A stretch of 40,375 nt of DNA. Source: a bacterium BMS3Bbin14 (GTDB lineage Bacteria; Desulfobacterota; Desulfobulbia; Desulfobulbales; Desulfobulbaceae). Below are positions 9,103-17,155 of this stretch, piece after piece (position 1 is the stretch's first letter; each line of letters opens with the position of its first letter). The stretch lies in contig BDTX01000018.1 in the NCBI GenBank assembly GCA_002897615.1, forward strand, positions 1-40,375. Direction: 5' to 3'. The notes beneath the pieces were generated by a model. The model ran no database searches. It had not been told where the DNA came from and saw only the letters and a list, made by a program, of their open reading frames with translations. The position numbers were made by a program, and so were the translations under genes.

Positions 9103-10146
9103 ATGGTTGTTTTTTGCGAAGAGTGCGGTAAAAAGTACAGGATCGATGATAGCATGATTGTGGGGAAAACGGCCCGGTGCAAATGTATGTCCTGCGGTAA
9201 CATTATCGAGGTGACGAAACGGGGGGGCCAGGCCCGGATGGATCCGGCGCCCAGTGGTGCTTCCCCCTATGTTGCTGCCGCGCAGGCCACTACGCAGGCT
9301 GGTGAAGGTCCGGCCCAAGGGCAGACCATGAAGCAGAAGGCGGCCCCCCGGGCAAGCAGAAAGAGTGCAACTCACGGAGTCGGATTAAGCATCGGCGCAA
9401 CACTGCTGATCAGCTTTTTGGGGTATGTTGTTCTTCTGGGAGCTGTTCTGGCCTTTGCTTATATGAAGTATGTTCCCGAACTGATGCTGGGGCAAGTGGA
9501 CTTACGGACGGCCGCAATTTCACAATCCCTCAGCACCGCAGTTTCACAACCTTTACTGCTTCGCAATTATTTTCGCATAAACAAGACCGCTGAAGCAATT
9601 TCTAAGTTGCCGGGTGTGGCCTATGTGGCCGTTCTGAATAAAAAAGGAAAAGTTGTTGCTGGTATTTTTGGTGATTTGCAACGGTTTTCTCCGGATTTTT
9701 CTGCAAAGGTGAAAGAGACTGGATTCCCAAAAGAAGTGGTGGCGCAGAACCCGATTAAAGCGGGTGAGAAGACTAGTTCAAAAGTTTTTGTTCTTGGCGG
9801 GAAGAAGATTCATGATGTTGCAAAAATAATCGAAGGGCCAGGGGGCGTTGTTCATGTTGGACTTTTTGCCGAGGATGCGGAAAAGGCTGTTAGCAACAGC
9901 CTGAAGCCGCTTCTGTTCATTCTCGTGGCGATGGTAGTTCTGGGATGTGTGAGTTTTATGCTGCTGGCTCGAACTATTTCCACCCCGATCAAGTCATTAA
10001 CCGATGCTGCCCATCGCATTAGTTTGGGAGAGCTCGATCTGCCGATTGACATTAACAAGGGGGGGGAAATTGGGGAACTTGCCGCCTCATTAGAGCGGAT
10101 GCGCTTTTCTATCAAGTCGGCCATTGAACGTCTGAGGCGTCGATAG
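9103..10146 (+). CDS. MJ0042-type zinc-ribbon, HAMP-domain membrane sensor without output domain
   Basis: A 347-residue membrane protein. It opens with a zinc-ribbon of MJ0042 type (CEECGKKY about residues 5-12, then CMSCGN about 28-33), followed by an Ala/Pro/Gly-rich linker, a transmembrane helix (about 95-118), an extracytoplasmic sensory region (about 120-265) and a second transmembrane helix. It ends with a HAMP domain (TISTPIKSLTDAAHRISLGELDLPI...EIGELAASLERM). There is no kinase, cyclase or methyl-accepting domain after the HAMP, so the signal must pass to a separate partner. The next gene encodes a periplasmic binding protein, a plausible ligand-presenting partner. ATG follows GGGAGG. 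Architecture is clear, ligand unknown. Confidence 0.85.
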   Translation: MVVFCEECGKKYRIDDSMIVGKTARCKCMSCGNIIEVTKRGGQARMDPAPSGASPYVAAAQATTQAGEGPAQGQTMKQKAAPRASRKSATHGVGLSIGATLLISFLGYVVLLGAVLAFAYMKYVPELMLGQVDLRTAAISQSLSTAVSQPLLLRNYFRINKTAEAISKLPGVAYVAVLNKKGKVVAGIFGDLQRFSPDFSAKVKETGFPKEVVAQNPIKAGEKTSSKVFVLGGKKIHDVAKIIEGPGGVVHVGLFAEDAEKAVSNSLKPLLFILVAMVVLGCVSFMLLARTISTPIKSLTDAAHRISLGELDLPIDINKGGEIGELAASLERMRFSIKSAIERLRRR

Positions 10147-10174
10147 GTTCAAAAACTACATGAGGTGGAAAATA

Positions 10175-11005
10175 ATGAAAAGGGCCTTACCTGTACTGGC
10201 AATATTGACCTTTTTACTCTTCCTGTCGACACAGGTACGTGCTGAAAAGTCATATAAGCTTTCCATGCTTCCCCGGTATTCACCGGGGGAAATCAATAAA
10301 AGAATTACACCGCTGGCTAAACTGCTATCGAAGGTATTGCACGTCACCGTGGAACCGACAATAGTGATGAATTTCGATCAGTATACGAAACATCTGAACA
10401 AAGGGGACATTCAAATCGGGTATGAAAATCCCTACATCTACGTGTTGGTTTCCGGCGCCCATGAAGTTCTGGCCATGGCTGTCAAGGGTAAATCCGGTGA
10501 TAAGTTCCGTGGTATTATTATAACCAAGCGTGGAAGTAACATAAAGGATTTGGCAGATCTCAAAGGTAAGAGAATTGCTATCGTTAGTCGGACGTCGGCA
10601 GGCGGGTACCTCTCCCAGAAACTTACTTTGATGAAGAATGGGATTGACCTGGAAAAGGATTGTAACGTGTTTGCGGTAACCAACAATAAACAGGAAAATG
10701 TGATTATCTCCGTCTTTATCGGCGAGGCGGATGCTGGATTCATCCGTGAATCGGCACTGAGCCGGGCGGCTATATTTGTCCCCCCTTCGCAGATTGTAGT
10801 GATAAACAGATCCGCATGGCTGCCAAACTGGGCTCTGTCGGTTAGCCGTTCGTTTTCCAAAAAGCAGAAAGAGGCCATTCAAAAGGTTTTGTTGAGTTTG
10901 AAAAAGGATGGCCCGGTTTTGAAGGCTCTGAAGATTGACAGTTTCAAATTGGCGACAGACAGTGATTATAACTCCGTACGCAAGGCAGCGGGAATGCTTC
11001 CCTAA
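10175..11005 (+). CDS. PhnD-like periplasmic substrate-binding protein
   Basis: A 276-residue exported protein of the phosphate/phosphite/phosphonate-binding (PhnD) superfamily. An N-terminal signal peptide (MKRALPVLAILTFLLFLSTQ, cleavage near VRA-EK) is followed by the two-lobe binding fold: YSPGEINKRITPLAKLL, a glycine/tyrosine segment IQIGYENPYIYV, DLADLKGKRIAIVSRTSAGGYL, and GEADAGFIRESAL. The start at 10175 has AGGTGG six bases upstream. No ABC permease or ATPase genes are nearby. Being next to an orphan HAMP sensor, it may serve signal reception rather than uptake. The true ligand cannot be read from sequence. A decayed duplicate follows directly. Confidence 0.85.
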   Translation: MKRALPVLAILTFLLFLSTQVRAEKSYKLSMLPRYSPGEINKRITPLAKLLSKVLHVTVEPTIVMNFDQYTKHLNKGDIQIGYENPYIYVLVSGAHEVLAMAVKGKSGDKFRGIIITKRGSNIKDLADLKGKRIAIVSRTSAGGYLSQKLTLMKNGIDLEKDCNVFAVTNNKQENVIISVFIGEADAGFIRESALSRAAIFVPPSQIVVINRSAWLPNWALSVSRSFSKKQKEAIQKVLLSLKKDGPVLKALKIDSFKLATDSDYNSVRKAAGMLP

Positions 11006-11073
11006 ATGTGGGCTCGCGACAATTACAGGCCACAGTTATTCAAGTTCCTCCGAACAGGCTAAGGGAAGAAATG

Positions 11074-11497
11074 TCGAAGATATTGACACTGACGTTCCAA
11101 AACACCCAGAGTTAACAGTTACGCTTAAATCGGATAAGCCTGAAATAGGAGTAGCCGCGAATAACAAGCAGGATAATGTGATTATTGCTGTGAGTATAGG
11201 AGATGCGGATACCGAATTTATTCGTGATTCCGTGCTTCATGCGGCTGATAAATATATCCCTCCTGGATCCGTCACGCTTGTTGCTGAGAGTGCCTGGCTG
11301 TCAAGCTGTTCGTCAAACGTTCGATTCCAGACGAAAAGAAAGCAGCAATAAAAGACGCTGTGCTTGGGTTAAAAGATGGGTCGCCTGTCCTTAAGATTTA
11401 AGATAAGAGCCTCGGGCTCAAGGGGATTCGGGCCGCCGGGGATAGTCAGTATGATATCATGTGTAAATTGTTGATAAAAAGCAATGCAGTTAAGTGA
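11074..11497 (+). pseudogene. Decayed duplicate of the PhnD-like gene
   Basis: Translation gives VAANNKQDNVIIAVSIGDAD, close to VTNNKQENVIISVFIGEAD of the upstream gene, then FIRDSVLHAADKYIPPGSV matching FIRESALSRAAIFVPPSQI. Near 11303 the frame shifts: the homology continues in another frame as KLFVKRSIPDEKKAAIKDAV, matching the SRSFSKKQKEAIQKV segment. An in-frame TAA at 11399-11401 follows, beyond which DKSLGLKGIRAAGDSQYD still resembles a PhnD C-terminus to about 11497. The signal peptide and first lobe are missing. I read this as a 5'-truncated, frameshifted tandem duplicate. Confidence 0.8.
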
Positions 11498-11535
11498 ATC
11501 CAAAAGGTCATTATTGCGACCGATAAGGAGTAGGA

Positions 11536-12519
11536 ATGGTCATCTTACCTAAAGAAAAGCCTGTTCTGGGGAAATTGAACAGCTATTATCTTAGACTTCG
11601 GAAGCTTCTTGAGCATTGCCAGGGAGAGTTTGGTTCAGGATGCGTCCATTTTGAGTCTCCTGCCGCAGAAGGCATGATTTTTTTTGATAAGGACGAGGTG
11701 CTGAACGGTGTTTTTGTGAGCAAGGATGGAGAGATCGAAGGGCAACAGGCGATTGACACTCTTTTGAAAGCGGACGGGTACAACTTTACAATCAATATTT
11801 TTCATATTGCCCCTGAACTGGTTTATTTCTGGGCCCACATGCCCACGGCAAAAGTCATTTATAAAAACCTTAGTACTGAATTTACTGATTTTGAAGTTCT
11901 GTTCAGCAAAATGAAATCCGAGAAGCTCACCGGTTTTTTCAATATATTACTCAATAGTGGAGAGGGGCGCGCCCTTTATTTTTTAAACAACGGGAATGTT
12001 GTGGGTGGGTCTTGTTCATGGGAAAGTGTCGGAGATTTCGGCTCAAAGGAAAATCTAGACCTGCTCTTTACAAAACTAAAAACAGTGGGTGGTATTTTCC
12101 ATGTCAATAAAATTTCTTCTTTAAATGCCCTGGTGGGAAATGAAACAAAGGAGCCCGTCGGTCAGCAAACCTCATTAAATGTCTTTGAATCCCTTGAGGA
12201 GTTGTTAGTGATAGTTGAGAGGACGGGGGTAAAAAATAGGAAGATGAACGAAAAATTCAGTTTGTTGCTGAAAAATAAATTCGTTCAAAAAGCTGATCAG
12301 TATAACTTCCTTGACCCTTTTGCCGCTGAATTTGAATATGCGAATTACAAGATAACCTATGCTGGTGCCGCCACCGATAAAGAGGTGTTCCGTGGGGTTG
12401 TTGAGAGCGTGAAGGAACTGGCAGGAGAACTGGAGATTCTGTCCCAGGCGCAGGATGCAGCTGGAGCGTGGAGACAGAAGTATGTGGAAATGATAAGGGA
12501 CTTCGGCATTAATTTTTAG
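11536..12519 (+). CDS. DUF4388-like (PATAN-type) signalling protein
   Basis: A 327-residue soluble protein with AAGGAG upstream of its ATG. Two segments look like DUF4388 modules, a domain common in response regulators and gliding or polarity systems: one near residues 20-75 (GCVHFESPAAEGMIFFDKDE, VLNGVFVSKDGEI) and a clearer one near 125-190 (KLTGFFNILLNSGEGRALYF, then NGNVVGGSC). The remaining third is helical. There is no catalytic motif. The long-hairpin element B begins 14 bp after its stop. It sits between a PhnD pseudogene and a receiver/DUF4388 protein, so a role as protein-protein adaptor in the same pathway is likely but inferred. Confidence 0.65.
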   Translation: MVILPKEKPVLGKLNSYYLRLRKLLEHCQGEFGSGCVHFESPAAEGMIFFDKDEVLNGVFVSKDGEIEGQQAIDTLLKADGYNFTINIFHIAPELVYFWAHMPTAKVIYKNLSTEFTDFEVLFSKMKSEKLTGFFNILLNSGEGRALYFLNNGNVVGGSCSWESVGDFGSKENLDLLFTKLKTVGGIFHVNKISSLNALVGNETKEPVGQQTSLNVFESLEELLVIVERTGVKNRKMNEKFSLLLKNKFVQKADQYNFLDPFAAEFEYANYKITYAGAATDKEVFRGVVESVKELAGELEILSQAQDAAGAWRQKYVEMIRDFGINF

Positions 12520-12887
12520 CTCAGCGCATATTTTGTAAGCCATCACAGGCACCCCATCTTCACGCGGTCACTCCCGCCCGCATAGAGGGACTATAACGAA
12601 CGGAAGCGACTACGTAAATCTGTGGCACCTGTGATGGCTTACAGGTTGGATGTAAGGAATAGTGCAGAGTTTCACACTCTGTGTGACCAGTTACCATATT
12701 TTCATCTTTTCTGTCCCCTTCGGGGGGCTCATAGCTGTGATGTTGGTCGGTGTTTCAAGATATTTTTTATGGAACCCGCGTTTTGACGATAAGACTAAAA
12801 GAATTTTCAAAGGGAGGGCTCTGGAGGCGAGGCTGCCTTATGGATATTTTATAATCCCGGTGTTTGAGAAAAATGGATGAGGGAAGC
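12520..12887 (+). other. Intergenic region carrying hairpin B
   Basis: This 368-bp gap between two genes of the cluster contains hairpin B at its 5' side. The remainder (12644-12887) is AT-rich with no supported gene. A weak frame from 12662 has no recognisable product. Confidence 0.5.
12534..12643 (+). repeat. Long hairpin element, copy B (covarying-stem family)
   Basis: Inverted repeat whose outer arms are TGTAAGCCATCACAG and CTGTGATGGCTTACA. Inside are the box GCACCCCATCTT and its partner GTGGCAC, then a long imperfect stem closed by CATAG-AGGGA-CTATA. It lies 14 bp after the stop of the 11536-12519 gene and reads in the same direction as that gene. It shares the box, loop and length with copies A and C but has different stem bases that still pair. 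Confidence 0.8.
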
Positions 12888-13928
12888 ATGACCAGAAATA
12901 TTCTTATTGTTGACAATGACAAAGATTTTCTGCTTTCTCTCAAAAAAAGACTATCGAAAGCTGGCCCGACGCTCTCCATTCTGGAAGCAGAAGACTGGGT
13001 CGGTGCTACGGAGATGCTGGAGAGTAATTCCGTCTCGCTTGTTATTGCCTATTTACAGACCGGCGGGGTGAATGATTTTACTCTCCTTGCCCATATCACT
13101 GAATTCTATCCTGATATACCAGTCATTACCCTGACCGCTCATAATGCCCCGGATATGGAACGACTTGCCGGTGAGTGTGGGGCAACGGCCTGCATTGGAA
13201 AAGATTTTTCGTCGGAGGAAATTGCAGATCTTATTGATATTACTTTTGAAAATGAATCTGATTGCGGAACGTTACACGTGGTGTCCTCAGCATCTTTCTT
13301 GCAATTAATGGAGATGGAACAGAAAACATGTACCATCCGAGTTTGTGAAAAATCGTCAGGGAACCGAGGGGTGCTTTTTTTTCGTGACGGAGATTTGCTT
13401 GACGCCCGGAGTGTTGGTTTGCGGGCCGAGGCCGCGGCCCGCCAGATTTTTTTGTGGGAGGACGTTTGTATTTCAATCCAGGGCTCATGTCCTCAGGATG
13501 AAAAGATAGTGCAGGGGGACCTGCGGGCCATAATTCTTGAAGCGATGCGGATGAAAGATGAAGCAGGTACTCAGGAGGAGGTCCAGGAACCCGAGATGGA
13601 ACATGAGGCTGTAGTTGAACTGCCTCCGGAGGAGAAAGAAGGGGGGGAGTCGTCGGGTGCCATTATAAGCTCGCAGCAAATGCTTGCACAAGAGATCGGC
13701 GAAAGAGGCGCATTTTTAGATATAAATCATGATGGCTCATGGGAAGAGTTAGCTGCTGAGGCGGTCGGAATTGGGGCTTTCTTTGACCTCGGAGCATTTA
13801 AGGGCGGTTATGTCGACAGGGGAGGAGGCAACTGCTTTGTTTTGTTGCCCGACAAGAAAACGAAAGTTGTTGCAGTAAACTCACAGTGTTCCCGAGATAG
13901 GATAATACAGATTCTTAGTAATCAGTAA
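12888..13928 (+). CDS. Pseudo-receiver domain protein with DUF4388
   Basis: A 346-residue protein. Residues 1-120 form a CheY-like receiver: acidic pocket VDNDKD, conserved Thr in PVITLTAHN, and Lys in CIGKDFSSEEI. The usual phospho-acceptor segment (LxLxDL) reads LVIAYLQTGG, with Tyr in place of Asp, so phosphorylation is unlikely. A DUF4388 domain follows (SFLQLMEMEQKTCTIRV..GVLFFRDGDLLDARSVGL, about 135-215), then an acidic Glu-rich linker and a C-terminal segment (about 285-346) that resembles half of a roadblock fold. Start at 12888, after GAGGGA. Probably a scaffold or ligand-independent switch rather than a classical response regulator. Confidence 0.8.
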   Translation: MTRNILIVDNDKDFLLSLKKRLSKAGPTLSILEAEDWVGATEMLESNSVSLVIAYLQTGGVNDFTLLAHITEFYPDIPVITLTAHNAPDMERLAGECGATACIGKDFSSEEIADLIDITFENESDCGTLHVVSSASFLQLMEMEQKTCTIRVCEKSSGNRGVLFFRDGDLLDARSVGLRAEAAARQIFLWEDVCISIQGSCPQDEKIVQGDLRAIILEAMRMKDEAGTQEEVQEPEMEHEAVVELPPEEKEGGESSGAIISSQQMLAQEIGERGAFLDINHDGSWEELAAEAVGIGAFFDLGAFKGGYVDRGGGNCFVLLPDKKTKVVAVNSQCSRDRIIQILSNQ

Positions 13929-13968
13929 CGACATTTTGTTATTGCAATAACCTCGAACAGAGACGGGC

Positions 13969-14331
13969 ATGGGTAAGATATTTAATGATATTAACAAGAT
14001 AGGTGACGTAAAGGGGGCATTGCTGTTATCTTTAAAAGGGAAAATTATTTACAAGGAGTTCTCCTCCTCGTTTTCTTTACATGAAGGCCTTGAAAAAAGA
14101 GACTGGGCACCCATGCTGGGTGCCCTGAGTGGTGTGAAGGAAGCGGATTTGGTTTTTGAGGGTGGCAAGCTTTACTTGCGAAGATTTTCATCTGGATATC
14201 TCCTCATTCTGATGGGCATTTTGGCTCCTGCGGCCATGGTCAGGCTTTCCTGTAATTTGCTGTTACCTTCTTTGGAAGAAAAGGTTGCTCCCAAGAGAGG
14301 ATTTATGCGGTTTTTTAAGCCTGATTTGTAG
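13969..14331 (+). CDS. Roadblock/LC7-like protein
   Basis: A 120-residue protein with the roadblock pattern: helix INKIGDVKGALLLSLKGKIIYKEF, a middle helix, then strands DLVFEGGKLYLRRF and SGYLLILMGILAPAAMVRL and a final helix. Roadblock proteins dimerise and often act as activators or effectors of small Ras-like GTPases such as MglA. No GTPase gene is adjacent here; an MglA-like GTPase lies at 38942-39547. Last gene of the AT-rich cluster, 40 bp after the pseudo-receiver gene. The call rests on the fold-level pattern and context. Confidence 0.65.
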   Translation: MGKIFNDINKIGDVKGALLLSLKGKIIYKEFSSSFSLHEGLEKRDWAPMLGALSGVKEADLVFEGGKLYLRRFSSGYLLILMGILAPAAMVRLSCNLLLPSLEEKVAPKRGFMRFFKPDL

Positions 14332-14504
14332 GGCGGTGCCAGGATAGCGGGGTATAGCCGTTGGAATCTGTTTGCATTCGCGTTTTACTCTACACGGCTG
14401 TGTGGTAAATCCCAGAGAATTATTAGGGGGCGTAACGTCCCGCTTGATTATGGATGTGGTTGTTGACGGTTGGGACCGTGGTCAAGAAAGGCCGTAGAAG
14501 GGAA

Positions 14505-14544
14505 CCTGAATCCGTGAGCGTTCTCGAACGCTCACGGATTCAGG
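14505..14544. mobile_element. 40-bp miniature of the MITE: two right ends back to back
   Basis: Near-perfect palindrome of two 19-bp arms CCTGAATCCGTGAGCGTTC separated by TC. Both arms are the right-end sequence of the 219-bp element. It is bordered by a perfect 5-bp direct repeat GGGAA (14500-14504 and 14545-14549), as expected if it moved as a unit. Confidence 0.8.
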
Positions 14545-14630
14545 GGGAAGACCTTCGCGGCACGCGGCAAGATCGGGTGCCGGGGAACCCCTTACCATTA
14601 GATAGTAGGTAATAGGCAAAGTAGTAGGCA

Positions 14631-14664
14631 AAGGGCCTCCCTTTCATTGGGAGGCCCTTTTTAT
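14631..14664 (+). terminator. Bidirectional Rho-independent terminator
   Basis: Perfect 9-bp stem GGGCCTCCC / GGGAGGCCC with a 7-nt loop, followed by TTTTT on the plus strand and TTTGCC on the minus strand. It stands between the convergent roadblock-like gene (13969-14331) and the AICAR transformylase gene (14689-15978), so it can serve both. Confidence 0.85.
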
Positions 14665-14688
14665 TTGTTGCCTGGAGACCAGCTGGGT

Positions 14689-15978
14689 TCAGTGTTTAAA
14701 AGAGCGCTGGCCGGTGAACATCATGGCGACCTGCGGGTCGGCCTGGTTGCAGGCCTCGATGGACTCGTAATCGCGTATGGAGCCGCCGGACTGAAGAATA
14801 GCGCTAATGCCTTCGTGGATCCCCACATCCGCGGCATCGCGGAACGGAAAGAAGGCGTCGGAGATCATGACCGAGCCCGGCAGGCCGGCCCGGTCCGCCT
14901 GGACCTTGGCGTCAATCTCTTCTTTGTCGGCCCGGTCTCTTTTGCCCTGCTCGACCGCCAGCGCCAGGTCGGCGTAAGGACAGCCGAATTTGTCAAAGCA
15001 GGTAATGTCGGCGTACTTGATGTAGGCCTTATGCACGGCAATTTCCGCCACGCCGACCCGGTCCTGTTCGCCGGTGCCGATGCCGGTGGTGCAGCCGTCC
15101 TTGACGTAGATGACCGAGTTGGAGGTGACGCCGTGTTCAACCGCCCAGCCAAAGATCATGTCGTCTATTTCCCGCTGGGTGGGCTGACGTTCGCAATGGT
15201 ACTCCTTGCCTTTATGGGTGGCGGTCGCCGGTTTGAGATCTGCAGCCGAGCGGATGGTGTTTATTGCCGACTGCTGCACGATAATGCCGCCGTCGATGAG
15301 ACTCTTGAAGTCGACGAAACGATATTTTTCAAAGTCGGCCAGCCGGTCGATGCGGCTTATGCGTATGACCCGCAGGTTTTTCCGCTGGGCCAGGATTTCG
15401 AGGGTTCCCTCGTCAAATTCGGGCGCACAGACCACTTCGAGATAATTTTTCGCCATGAGTTCGGCCGTTTCCCTGTCAATGGCCCGGCTGGTAATCACCG
15501 CTCCGCCAAAGGCGGCGATGCGGTCGCACCGGTTGGCCTTGTCATAGGCATGGGCCAGCGTATCGCTGACGGCCGCGCCGCAGGGGTTGTTGTGCTTAAG
15601 GATTACCGCGGCCGGTTTGTCCACCAGGTATTTGAGGATGTTCAGGCCGTTGTCCACGTCGGTCAGGTTGATTTTTCCCGGATGCTTTCCGACCTGCAGC
15701 ATGTCGTCCACCGTGATGCCGCTGACCAGGCCGTTACCCGGCTTGATAAAGGCGCAGTCGCCCAGGACCAGGTTGCCGTTGATCAGCTCGAACAGGGCCG
15801 CCTCCTGGTTCGGGTTCTCGCCGTAACGTAGCCCCCGCTCTTCCGAGGTGCCGTCCTCCTTGGTAATTTTCCAGGTTTTTTTCCGGTACACCAGGGTCTG
15901 GTCGCCGAAAGAGATGGTCATGTCCAGGGGAAAACTGTCGCCCAGGATGGTCGAGTACATTTTTTTAATATCACCCAT
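14689..15978 (-). CDS. Stand-alone AICAR transformylase (PurH C-terminal domain)
   Basis: Transfers a formyl group from 10-formyl-tetrahydrofolate to AICAR in purine synthesis. At 429 residues it covers only the transformylase half of PurH: LRYGENPNQEAALFE, AVILKHNNPCGAAVS, the KHN catalytic segment, AFGGAVITSRAID, and SDAFFPFRDAADVG near the end. The N-terminal methylglyoxal-synthase-like IMP cyclohydrolase domain (about 200 residues) of ordinary PurH is absent, and the protein starts cleanly (ATG after GGAGTGAG), so this looks like a natural monofunctional form rather than a truncation. The final cyclohydrolase must be encoded elsewhere. It lies 37 bp after thiH, so it is likely co-transcribed with thiSGH; purine and thiamine synthesis share the intermediate AIR. 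Confidence 0.92.
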   Translation of the reverse strand: MGDIKKMYSTILGDSFPLDMTISFGDQTLVYRKKTWKITKEDGTSEERGLRYGENPNQEAALFELINGNLVLGDCAFIKPGNGLVSGITVDDMLQVGKHPGKINLTDVDNGLNILKYLVDKPAAVILKHNNPCGAAVSDTLAHAYDKANRCDRIAAFGGAVITSRAIDRETAELMAKNYLEVVCAPEFDEGTLEILAQRKNLRVIRISRIDRLADFEKYRFVDFKSLIDGGIIVQQSAINTIRSAADLKPATATHKGKEYHCERQPTQREIDDMIFGWAVEHGVTSNSVIYVKDGCTTGIGTGEQDRVGVAEIAVHKAYIKYADITCFDKFGCPYADLALAVEQGKRDRADKEEIDAKVQADRAGLPGSVMISDAFFPFRDAADVGIHEGISAILQSGGSIRDYESIEACNQADPQVAMMFTGQRSFKH

Positions 15979-16015
15979 GGTTTCTCACTCCGTCTTTTAA
16001 GTTTTTTTAAATTTT

Positions 16016-17155
16016 TTAAACCTGTTGGATTGATGGTGCGGCCGTGCTGTTTCCCTGGGTCTGAAATTCCCGGTCCCAGTCTTTGCAGACCGGGTCGAAG
16101 CCTTTGGCGGCGACCATGGAACATACCTCGCTCATGGTGCGGAGATCGCCGATACTGAACTGCTCTCCGTCATGCTCGCCGCTGGTATAGCCGCCGGGCG
16201 CCGTGCATGAACCGGCCGAGTAGCGGGTCGGCGCCAGTCCCAGCATACCGTCACGGAAACGGGCCTCCTCCCGGGTGGATAAAATCAGGCCGACATCAGG
16301 GTCAAAGAGGCGCAGGCTGAACATCAGTTGGCTCAGGTTTTTTTCGCTCACCGTAACCAGCGGCTCAAAGGCCCCGGCCGCCGGCCGCAGCCTGGGAAAG
16401 CTGACGGTAAAGGCGGTCTGCCAGAACCTCTTGCGCAGCCACTGCAGGTGCAGGCCCAGGGCCAGGCCCTCGGCCCGCCAGTCCGCCAGTCCCAGCAGCG
16501 CGCCGATGCCGATTTCCCGGTAACCGGCGGCGCCGGCCCGGTCAGGGGTGCCGATCCGGTAATCATAGTCACATTTTTTACCGGCGAGATGCACCCGGTC
16601 GTACACCCGGCGGTCATAGGTTTCCTGGTAGACGGCCACAGCCGTGATTCCCGCCTTGAAAAGCCGGTCGTACTCGTCCTCGTCCAGCGGCTGCACCTCA
16701 ATGGACAGGGCCGCGAATCTGTCGCGCAACCTGAGGGTGATCGCTTCCAGGTAATCCACTCCCAGGGTCTTGGGCGCTTCGCCGCTGACCAGCAGGATGT
16801 GCCGGAACCCCCGTTTATACAGGATCATGGCCTCGGCCTCGGCCTCGTCCAGGGTCAATTTGCGGCGGGGAATGGGGTTGCCGGCGGCAAAGCCGCAGTA
16901 AGCGCAGCGGTTGATACAGAAATTGGAGAGATAGAGCGGGGCATAGATCTGGGTGGTCCGGCCGAAACGCTGAATGGTGACCTCCCCGGACCTTGCCGCC
17001 ATCTCGGGCAGGAACTGTTCAGCGGCCGGGGAGAGCAGGGCGGCCAGGTCATGGATGTCGAGTCGTTTCCCGGTAAGGGCGGCGCGGACATCGTCCCCGG
17101 TTGCCGGTGCGAGCCACTGCCTGAGCTGTGAGAATTGCGGGATAGACGGCGGCAT
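16016..17155 (-). CDS. thiH: 2-iminoacetate synthase
   Basis: Radical SAM enzyme that cleaves tyrosine to give dehydroglycine (2-iminoacetate) for the thiazole ring of thiamine, typical of anaerobes and facultative anaerobes. The 379 residues contain the iron-sulfur cluster motif CINRCAYCGF (about residues 81-90), VSGEAPKTLG, VYQETYDRRVYDRVHLAGKK, and the C-terminal SCTAPGGYTSG and ATG/TGA junction with thiG (the two overlap by one base). The pairing with thiG and thiS confirms the call over the related radical SAM enzyme HydG. Confidence 0.95.
   Translation of the reverse strand: MPPSIPQFSQLRQWLAPATGDDVRAALTGKRLDIHDLAALLSPAAEQFLPEMAARSGEVTIQRFGRTTQIYAPLYLSNFCINRCAYCGFAAGNPIPRRKLTLDEAEAEAMILYKRGFRHILLVSGEAPKTLGVDYLEAITLRLRDRFAALSIEVQPLDEDEYDRLFKAGITAVAVYQETYDRRVYDRVHLAGKKCDYDYRIGTPDRAGAAGYREIGIGALLGLADWRAEGLALGLHLQWLRKRFWQTAFTVSFPRLRPAAGAFEPLVTVSEKNLSQLMFSLRLFDPDVGLILSTREEARFRDGMLGLAPTRYSAGSCTAPGGYTSGEHDGEQFSIGDLRTMSEVCSMVAAKGFDPVCKDWDREFQTQGNSTAAPSIQQV

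Larger units (their letters stand above)
14332..14688. other. Convergent intergenic region
   Basis: The 357 bp between two convergent genes contain the 40-bp double-end element, a short direct repeat (AGTAGG...ATAGGCAAAGTAGTAGGCAAAG, about 14603-14632) and the terminator. No gene is supported. Confidence 0.6.
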
